Position numbers and translations under genes: made by a program
In this document: positions 58,716 through 64,000 of the stretch, in pieces
Layout of the letters: the number at the start of each line of letters is the position of its first letter
Position numbering within the stretch: the first letter of the stretch is position 1
Source of the DNA: an uncultured Prevotellaceae bacterium
GTDB taxonomy: Bacteria > Bacteroidota > Bacteroidia > Bacteroidales > Bacteroidaceae
NCBI GenBank assembly: GCA_946405805.1
Contig: CAMJIL010000002.1
Span: forward strand, 1-64,000
Reading direction: 5' to 3'
Length of the DNA stretch: 64,000 nt
Notes under the pieces: generated by a model
The model's input: the letters and a program-made list of their open reading frames with translations, nothing else
Told to the model about the DNA's origin: nothing
Databases searched by the model: none

Positions 58716-60155
58716 ATGGCTGATTCAAATTTACAGCGCAGTGTGACCACTGCGACCGCCAGAAAACTGGCTACCACTACCAAGACCGCCCCACAGATGG
58801 GCTCTATCACCCCAAGACTGCTGCTAAAGCTCCTGCCATGGGTACAGGTCAGCGGTGGTACTTTCCGCGTGAACCGCACAAAGGTGGAATTGCGTAAGAA
58901 CGACCGTCTGCCAATACAGTATGTGAATGGCGTACCATCATTTACAGCAAAGAACTTAAAGGCTATTCCACTGTTCTCAGAGTTCGACGACGAGATACTG
59001 AACCGTCTGGTAAGCTCTTTCGAGACAAAAGAGGTAGATGTTGACAAATACTTCGTCGAAGAGGGTAAGGACAAACAGCGTTTCTTCATCGTTGCCAGCG
59101 GACAGGCAGAGGTTGTCAGCAAGGGTTCACACGGCGAAGACCTGCGGATTGCATTGTTGGGTGACGGCGAATACTTTGGCGAGGCAGACCTGCTCGACGA
59201 ACAGAAATCTACCGTTTCAGTACGTGCCATAACACCTACTATATTCCTTGGCCTTAAACTGAAGGAACTGATAAAGTTTATCAACGAGGTGCCTGACTTC
59301 CGCGAGACATTCAACAAGGCCGTTGACAAGCAGCTGCGCCTGAAGGCATCGGTAAACGACAATGGCGAGAAACACATCGACCTGGTATCTGGTCACGAAG
59401 AGGACAATATCATACCAGAGACATACATCGATTACGAAGAGAATCCAACAGAGTATGGACTGAACACCCTGCAGACAGTAGTGCGTGTACACACTCGCGT
59501 CAGCGACCTCTACAACAACCCTTACAACCAACTGGAAGAGCAGCTACGTTTGTCAATAGAAAGCATTAAGGAACGTCAGGAATGGGAGCTCATCAACAAT
59601 AAGCAATTCGGCTTGCTGGCGTCTGCCAATCCTGCTTATCGTATTACCACACGCTATGGAGCACCAACCCCTGACGACCTTGATGAACTGCTTTCTCTCG
59701 TATGGAAGGAGCCAGCATTCTTCATTGCCCATCCACGTGCTATTGCAGCCTTCGAACGCGAATGCACTTGGCGCGGAGTGCCTCCTGTTACTACCGACCT
59801 CTTCGGAACAAAAGTTATACTGTGGCGCGGAGTGCCTCTGATTCCTTCTGACAAAGTAGAGGTAGAAGGACAATATCTTACCGGCCGTGGCGTTGGTACG
59901 ACAAAGATAATCCTCGTTCGTGTAGGCGAAAAGAGTCAGGGTGTCGTTGGTTTACACCAGAGCGGCATACCAGGAGAGATAGCTCCATCGCTGAGCGCAC
60001 GTCTGATGGGACTTGATAAGTTTGGCGTCGCTTCTTATCTCCTCACGAAATATTTCTCACTGGCTTCTCTCACCGACGATGCTATCGCAGTACTCGAGAA
60101 TGTAGAGGTGGGTTATTATCATGACTATCAGCATCGCAACGCTGTTGCTAAGTGA
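58716..60155 (+). CDS. Family 2 encapsulin shell protein with cyclic-nucleotide-binding domain
   Basis: A 479-residue HK97-fold shell protein of the SrpI/MMPI lineage. N-arm residues 25-60 (MGSITPRLLLKLLPWVQVSGG), then a CAP-like nucleotide-binding domain (70-205: KAIPLFSEFDDEILNRLV, FFIVASGQAEVVS, GEYFGEADLLDEQKSTVSVRA), a linker, then the shell body (250-479) with VVRVHTRVSDLYNNPYNQLE, ERQEWELINNKQFGLL, PTPDDLDELLSLVW, FFIAHPRAIAAFERECTWRG and WRGVPLIPSDK. Shells of this type self-assemble and, in several bacteria, enclose a cysteine desulfurase; that enzyme is encoded next. In the nucleotide pocket the usual phosphate-binding Arg is replaced by Lys (QKS), so ligand binding is uncertain. 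Confidence 0.9.
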   Translation: MADSNLQRSVTTATARKLATTTKTAPQMGSITPRLLLKLLPWVQVSGGTFRVNRTKVELRKNDRLPIQYVNGVPSFTAKNLKAIPLFSEFDDEILNRLVSSFETKEVDVDKYFVEEGKDKQRFFIVASGQAEVVSKGSHGEDLRIALLGDGEYFGEADLLDEQKSTVSVRAITPTIFLGLKLKELIKFINEVPDFRETFNKAVDKQLRLKASVNDNGEKHIDLVSGHEEDNIIPETYIDYEENPTEYGLNTLQTVVRVHTRVSDLYNNPYNQLEEQLRLSIESIKERQEWELINNKQFGLLASANPAYRITTRYGAPTPDDLDELLSLVWKEPAFFIAHPRAIAAFERECTWRGVPPVTTDLFGTKVILWRGVPLIPSDKVEVEGQYLTGRGVGTTKIILVRVGEKSQGVVGLHQSGIPGEIAPSLSARLMGLDKFGVASYLLTKYFSLASLTDDAIAVLENVEVGYYHDYQHRNAVAK

Positions 60156-60174
60156 AAAGTACAGAGAGAAGAAT

Positions 60175-60209
60175 AATTATGCATTGTGAATTATGAATTT
60201 TGAATTGAT
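60175..60209. repeat. 7-bp array that contains the cysteine desulfurase start codon
   Basis: AATTATG, CATTGTG, AATTATG, AATTTTG, AATTGAT. The ATG at 60193 is the end of the third unit, so the first five codons are array DNA. Confidence 0.88.
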
Positions 60210-61632
60210 TAACAACTACGACATAGAGGATCCTGGCTTCGCCCTGCTCCGTGAAGTAGCACAAAAATACTGTCCGGAGGAATTTCAGGAACAGCGCAAG
60301 GAGTTCTTCCCCTTGCCTGATGAAGAGCTGAATCTCTCTGCAATAGAGAGCAGCGAACCGTTCGGCATCGGCATTCCTGAGACTCACAAGCTGGAGGACC
60401 TGCACTACGAAGAGGCTGACACTCTGAACTCCGACCAGATAAAGCGCGACTTCCCGGTATTGCAGCAGAAGGTGAATGGCCACGACCTCGTGTGGTTGGA
60501 CAATGGTGCAACAACGCAAAAGCCTAATCAGGTAATCGACAAGATTTCTGATTACTACCGCACGTACAACTCCAACATACATCGCGGAGCACACACTCTG
60601 GCAGCGCGTGCAACAGATGCTTATGAAGAGGCGCGTGAGAAGGTGCAGCGTTTCATCAATGCCGCAACAAGCGAAGAGATAATCTTCGTACGAGGCACTA
60701 CAGAGGGCATCAACCTCGTGGCACAGGCTTACGGAAGACAATTCCTGACACCTGGCGACGAGGTGATAGTATCGGAACTGGACCACCACGCAAACATCGT
60801 ACCTTGGCAGCGTGTATGTCAGGAACGCGGTGCTACGTTGAGGGCTATACCGACGGACCAGAACGGAGACCTTATCCTCTCGGAATTTGAACGCCTCATA
60901 ACACCTCGTACACGATTCGTTTCTGTAGGACATGTAAACAATACCTTCGGCACTATCAACGATGTGCAACGCATCATAGACATTGCCCACTCACACCATA
61001 TTCCGGTGCTGATAGACGGAGCACAGTCGATTGCCCACACACCTGTTGACGTACAGAAACTGGGAGCTGATTTCTTTGTATTCAGCGGTCACAAGATTTA
61101 CGGTCCTAACGGCATCGGTGTAGTATATGGTCGCAAGGAGCTGCTCGACAAGATGCAGCCTTGGCAAGGCGGTGGTAACATGATTAAGGATGTGACCATC
61201 GAACGCACAGAGTATAATGAGCCACCGGCACGTTTCGAGGCTGGCACACCAAATGTGGCTGATGCCATCGGTTTGGGAGCGGCACTCGATTACGTAAACC
61301 ATCTCGGCATCCGTAATATTGAACACCATGAGCACCAGCTCACAGAGTATGCACGCGAACAGCTGGGACAGATTCCGGGCTTGACGCTCATTGGCAACCC
61401 AAAGAACCGCGTTTCGGTAGTTAGCTTCGTTCTCGACGGCATACCAGTGCCCGAGGTGGGTACTCTGCTCGACAAGGAAGGTATCGCAGTACGTGCCGGT
61501 CACCACTGCGCACAACCTGCCCTGCGTGCTCTGGGGTACGAGATGAGTGTTCGGCCAACATTTGCTCTGTACAACACGCGCGAAGATGTTGATAAGTTAG
61601 TAATAGCTGTAAAAAAGATTATAGGAAGATAA
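60193..61632 (+). CDS. Cysteine desulfurase with N-terminal extension, probable encapsulin cargo
   Basis: A 479-residue SufS-type PLP enzyme. The catalytic part starts near residue 78 (LNSDQIKRDFPVLQQ); RGTTEGINLVAQAYG, LDHHANIVPWQ, DGAQSIAHTPVDVQ with the PLP Asp, FSGHKIYGPNGIGV with the Schiff-base Lys, and VRAGHHCAQPALRALG with the sulfur-carrying Cys are intact. The 77 residues before it are acidic and partly disordered-looking (FALLREVAQKYCPEEFQEQR, PLPDEELNLSAIESSEPFGIGIPET); such extensions target cysteine desulfurases to Family 2 encapsulins. It would turn cysteine into alanine plus persulfide inside the shell. The gene lies 37 bp after the shell gene and 3 bp before the ThiS-like gene. 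Confidence 0.9.
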   Translation: MNFELINNYDIEDPGFALLREVAQKYCPEEFQEQRKEFFPLPDEELNLSAIESSEPFGIGIPETHKLEDLHYEEADTLNSDQIKRDFPVLQQKVNGHDLVWLDNGATTQKPNQVIDKISDYYRTYNSNIHRGAHTLAARATDAYEEAREKVQRFINAATSEEIIFVRGTTEGINLVAQAYGRQFLTPGDEVIVSELDHHANIVPWQRVCQERGATLRAIPTDQNGDLILSEFERLITPRTRFVSVGHVNNTFGTINDVQRIIDIAHSHHIPVLIDGAQSIAHTPVDVQKLGADFFVFSGHKIYGPNGIGVVYGRKELLDKMQPWQGGGNMIKDVTIERTEYNEPPARFEAGTPNVADAIGLGAALDYVNHLGIRNIEHHEHQLTEYAREQLGQIPGLTLIGNPKNRVSVVSFVLDGIPVPEVGTLLDKEGIAVRAGHHCAQPALRALGYEMSVRPTFALYNTREDVDKLVIAVKKIIGR

Positions 61633-61635
61633 ACT

Positions 61636-61860
61636 ATGGCAAAGATAATAGTTAACGGTGAGGCACAGGAGGTACAACTGCCTGTCAGCCTCACAGAATT
61701 GATAAAAAAGAATGACGTACAGCAGCCGGAAATGGTTAGCGTACAGGTTAATGATGAATTCGTGGACCGCGACGAATGGGACAAGGTTTCAATAAAGGAA
61801 GGCGACGCCGTGGATTTTCTGTACTTCATGGGAGGAGGGGATATAAAGTTTAAAGTTTAA
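61636..61860 (+). CDS. ThiS-like sulfur carrier with C-terminal tail beyond Gly-Gly
   Basis: A 74-residue ubiquitin-fold carrier: IIVNGEAQEVQLPVSLTELI, then GDAVDFLYFMGGG at 66-68. Sulfur carriers work through a C-terminal Gly-Gly that is adenylated and thiolated. Here six more residues (DIKFKV) follow, encoded by the beginning of a period-7 array that also supplies the stop codon. The carrier would therefore have to be trimmed before activation; the JAMM protease in the same operon is a candidate. Trimming of this kind is known for the HcyS/HcyD pair in Wolinella. Function in thiamin synthesis is less likely, as no thiamin gene is near. Confidence 0.85.
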   Translation: MAKIIVNGEAQEVQLPVSLTELIKKNDVQQPEMVSVQVNDEFVDRDEWDKVSIKEGDAVDFLYFMGGGDIKFKV

Positions 61861-61886
61861 AGTTTAGAGTTTAAAGTTTAAAGTTA
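61845..61886. repeat. 7-bp array (unit AAAGTTT) bridging the ThiS-like and ThiF-like genes
   Basis: Exactly six units: four AAAGTTT, one AGAGTTT and a final AAAGTTA. The array covers the last five codons and stop of the carrier gene and ends on the A of the next start codon. Confidence 0.93.
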
Positions 61887-62692
61887 TGATTGACTTCACA
61901 GAAGAACAGATTAAACGTTATTCACGGCACATCCTGCTGCAGGACGTTGGTGTAGAGGGACAGGAGAAGATTATGAACGCCCGAGTGCTCGTTGTGGGTG
62001 CCGGCGGACTGGGAGCTCCTGTGTCTTTATACCTCGCCGCAGCGGGTGTCGGAACAATAGGTATCGTGGATGCCGATGTAGTAGATCTTAGCAACCTGCA
62101 GCGGCAGGTGATACACTTCACAAAGGACGTGGGAGTGCCGAAGGTGAAGAGTGCAAAAGAGAAGATAGAGGCCATAAACCCTGATGTAAAGGTGGAGACA
62201 TATTATGAGTTCCTCGATTCTTCCAATGCCCTCGACATCATAAAAAACTACGATTTCATCGTTGACGGCACTGACAACTTCCCGGTAAAATTCCTCATCA
62301 ACGATGCTTGCGTAATGGCAGGAAAGCCTTTCTCACACGGAGGAATCCTACGCTTCAACGGCCAGACCTTCACCCACCTGCCAGGCACCGCCTGCTACAG
62401 GTGTATGTTCAAGGAGCCGCCTCCTGCAGGAGCAGTTCCTACCTGTTCGCAGGCAGGAGTATTAGGAGCCATCGCCGGTATGTTGGGAACCATTCAGGCA
62501 GCCGAAACGCTGAAGTATTTCACTGGTGTAGGAGAACTGCTGACAAACCGCCTGCTCACCTTTGATGCAAAGACGATGCAGTTCCGTACCGTTGCCGTGA
62601 AACATCGCGACTCATGCCCTGTTTGCGGCACAGCACCTACCATCGACCACCTCATTGACTACGAACAGGCCGCCTGCGATTTGAAACATTAA
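61886..62692 (+). CDS. ThiF/MoeB/HesA-type carrier-activating enzyme
   Basis: A 268-residue E1-like adenylyltransferase. RYSRHILLQDVGVEGQEKI, ATP site VVGAGGLGAPVSLYLAAAGVG, the metal Asp in DGTDNFPVKFLINDA, zinc pairs CYRC and CPVC, and the QAGVLGAIAGMLGTIQAAE segment identify it. It activates the C terminus of the ThiS-like carrier as acyl-adenylate for conversion to thiocarboxylate. No rhodanese domain is fused, so sulfur must come from another protein, such as the desulfurase or TusA/DsrE relay. Confidence 0.92.
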   Translation: MIDFTEEQIKRYSRHILLQDVGVEGQEKIMNARVLVVGAGGLGAPVSLYLAAAGVGTIGIVDADVVDLSNLQRQVIHFTKDVGVPKVKSAKEKIEAINPDVKVETYYEFLDSSNALDIIKNYDFIVDGTDNFPVKFLINDACVMAGKPFSHGGILRFNGQTFTHLPGTACYRCMFKEPPPAGAVPTCSQAGVLGAIAGMLGTIQAAETLKYFTGVGELLTNRLLTFDAKTMQFRTVAVKHRDSCPVCGTAPTIDHLIDYEQAACDLKH

Positions 62693-62703
62693 ACATCAAA
62701 AGC

Positions 62704-62738
62704 CTTTGACTTTTGACATTAGACTTTTGACTTTTAAA
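62704..62738. repeat. 7-bp array between the ThiF-like and JAMM genes
   Basis: CTTTGAC, TTTTGAC, ATTAGAC, TTTTGAC, TTTTAAA; ends 2 bp before the next ATG. Confidence 0.85.
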
Positions 62739-62740
62739 AG

Positions 62741-63139
62741 ATGAAAATACCACAAAACATAATTGATGAATTGATCAGCCAGGCTCAGCAGGACGCGCCG
62801 AACGAAACGTGCGGCTACCTGCTGGGCACTAGCTCAGAGGATGCTGACATCGTAACAGAAAACTACGAGATGGAGAATATAGACCATTCACCGGAACATT
62901 TCTCGTTTAATCCGAAAGACCAATTTGCGGCACTGAAGTATGCTCGCTCCAAGGGACTGAAGATTCTTGCCAACTGGCATAGCCATCCTGCGTCACCATC
63001 ACGTCCGTCACAGGAGGATATCCGTCTGGCTAACGACCCGACAATACGTTATGCCATCCTCTCCCTGCACGATGGCATACACCTGAATTCTTTCAAGATT
63101 ATCAACGGTGAAATCGTTGACAAAGAAGTACATTTATGA
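62741..63139 (+). CDS. JAMM/Mec-type metalloprotease
   Basis: A 132-residue Mov34/JAB domain protein. The zinc motif is complete: Glu22 in NETCGYLLG, then H80-x-H82 in WHSHPASPSRPS and Asp93 (H-x-H-x10-D). In Mycobacterium, Mec frees cysteine from the CysO carrier; in Wolinella, HcyD matures the homocysteine carrier. Here it may both trim the tail of the ThiS-like protein and release the sulfur amino acid from the carrier. Short size and lack of other domains agree with Mec. Confidence 0.92.
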   Translation: MKIPQNIIDELISQAQQDAPNETCGYLLGTSSEDADIVTENYEMENIDHSPEHFSFNPKDQFAALKYARSKGLKILANWHSHPASPSRPSQEDIRLANDPTIRYAILSLHDGIHLNSFKIINGEIVDKEVHL

Positions 63140-63255
63140 TAATTGATAATTGATAATTGACAATTGATAATTGACCTTTGACCTTTCTTGCAGTCGGGCG
63201 TACAAACCCTTTGTGCAAGCGGACAAGCCGAGCGGACCTTAGACCTTTGACAAAA
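63137..63255. repeat. 7-bp array interrupted by a hairpin, before the serine acetyltransferase gene
   Basis: Seven units (TGATAAT, TGATAAT, TGATAAT, TGACAAT, TGATAAT, TGACCTT, TGACCTT) start in the TGA stop codon of the JAMM gene. A hairpin region with CTTGC/GCAAG and ACAAA/TTTGT (63187-63219) follows, then GACCTTA, GACCTTT and GACAAAA, ending 5 bp before the next ATG. Confidence 0.9.
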
Positions 63256-63260
63256 AAATT

Positions 63261-64000
63261 ATGGAAAAAGACACCAACGAGATACTGATGCGAAACGTTG
63301 CTCTGCTGTCAAAACAGACAGAGCAGGAGACAAGTATGATGCCGCAGACAGATGCTCCCCTACCCTCCGTGGAACAGGTGAAGCAGATAGTATGCCTGGT
63401 GAAGAGTATGATATTCCCTGACTACTTCACCAAACGCCCGGCAACCGAGACGATAAACTCTTACTTCATCGGCGTGAAGATGATGGAGCTGCTGCAGCTA
63501 CTGACAAAGCAGATAGCCCACGGCATGCAGTTTTGTGAGGACAGCCATAAATTCACATCTAAGGAACAGGTGTATGAACTGGCGAACAAACTGGCACTGC
63601 AGTTTATCGACACCTTGCCGGAGATAAAACGCCTGCTTTATACTGACGTACAGGCTATGTTCGACAATGACCCTGCGGCTCTGAACTATGGAGAGGTGAT
63701 ATTCTGCTATCCCGTAGTGCAGGCTATGACACATTACCGCATCGCCCACAAGCTTCACGAGCTAAAAGTACCGGTGATACCGCGCATTATTACAGAATTA
63801 GCTCACTCCAAGACAGGTATCGACATCCATCCTGGAGCGCAAATAGGAGAATACTTCGCCATCGACCACGGCACGGGTGTCGTTATCGGTGAGACATCTG
63901 TCATCGGCAACCATGTAACCCTCTATCAGGGCGTCACCCTCGGTTCGAAAAATTTCAAGCACGACGAGCAGGGCAATATCCTGAACGTCCCGCGCCATCC
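63261..64000 (+). CDS. cysE: Serine O-acetyltransferase (partial, runs past window end)
   Basis: Open from the ATG at 63261 to the last base; about 246 codons are visible. After a helical N-terminal region (LMRNVALLSKQTEQET) come TETINSYFIGVKMM, MFDNDPAALNYGEVIFCYPVVQAMTHYRIAHKL, then the left-handed helix with GIDIHPGAQIGEYFAIDHGTG, VVIGETSVIGNHVTLYQGVTLG and the CoA/serine-site His residues. It makes O-acetylserine, the acceptor for sulfur in cysteine synthesis. A serine acetyltransferase also accompanies the SrpI encapsulin of Synechococcus, so its presence strengthens the nanocompartment reading. The C terminus is outside the window. Confidence 0.92.
   Translation, partial: MEKDTNEILMRNVALLSKQTEQETSMMPQTDAPLPSVEQVKQIVCLVKSMIFPDYFTKRPATETINSYFIGVKMMELLQLLTKQIAHGMQFCEDSHKFTSKEQVYELANKLALQFIDTLPEIKRLLYTDVQAMFDNDPAALNYGEVIFCYPVVQAMTHYRIAHKLHELKVPVIPRIITELAHSKTGIDIHPGAQIGEYFAIDHGTGVVIGETSVIGNHVTLYQGVTLGSKNFKHDEQGNILNVPRH

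Noticed and set aside
61636..62692. Thiamin biosynthesis operon (thiS-thiF)
   Set aside because: No thiG, thiC, thiE or thiH and no TPP riboswitch; neighbours belong to sulfur amino-acid and encapsulin genes.

Overview
The window reads as chromosome of a Bacteroidales bacterium, most likely Prevotellaceae. Supporting signs are the phylum-specific promoter pattern (TTTG, about 20 bp, then TAnnTTTG) upstream of many genes, no visible dependence on Shine-Dalgarno sites, a smalltalk/amidase pair, a glycine-lipid acyltransferase pair, surface vitamin B12 capture lipoproteins, and a membrane-anchored AraC-type regulator. Assignment below family level is not possible from sequence reading alone. There is no prophage, insertion sequence or CRISPR array; one tRNA gene is visible.

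Layout. 0-4.4 kb: a smalltalk peptide gene and a small amidase, then on the minus strand an exported PLP decarboxylase, a BaiN/HI0933-type flavoprotein and a secreted DUF2059-like protein. 4.5-12.3 kb: a cobalamin riboswitch followed by btuB, a BtuG-like propeller lipoprotein, a tandem DUF4465 (BtuH-like) protein, btuF and btuC; the probable ATPase partner lies 30 kb away at 42.9 kb. 12.3-17.7 kb: a candidate small RNA, an AraC-type regulator, nagB, and a purine uptake/salvage operon (Tsx-like porin, NCS2 permease, xpt). 17.8-26 kb: glsA-glsB, recO, tRNA-Glu with rpsT, gyrB, DUF3109, gpmI-ung. 26-41.6 kb: the complete division and cell-wall cluster mraZ to ftsZ with MraZ operator repeats. 41.6-46.6 kb: dgt, a btuD-like ATPase, an M16 protease. 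46.7-56.4 kb: a 2286-residue two-module NRPS ending in a thioester reductase, with an NSS transporter directly upstream, and a cysteine desulfidase-type enzyme.

56.6-64 kb holds the most interesting system: an operon with a MetY-type PLP enzyme, a DsrE-like protein, a TusA-like protein, a Family 2 encapsulin shell carrying a cyclic-nucleotide-binding domain, a cysteine desulfurase with an N-terminal extension (probable cargo), a ThiS-like sulfur carrier, a ThiF/MoeB-like activating enzyme, a JAMM metalloprotease and a serine acetyltransferase cut by the window end. Read together it is a protein nanocompartment for sulfur mobilisation joined to a thiocarboxylate-dependent cysteine or homocysteine synthesis route.

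A second theme runs through the window: degenerate tandem arrays with a strict 7-bp period. They fill most gaps of the sulfur operon, often starting in a stop codon and ending at or in the next start codon, and they also sit inside coding sequence (BtuD-like ATPase, M16 protease signal region, five places in the NRPS, the tail of the ThiS-like protein). Rarer 9- and 10-bp arrays and a separate G/C-rich interspersed repeat are also present.
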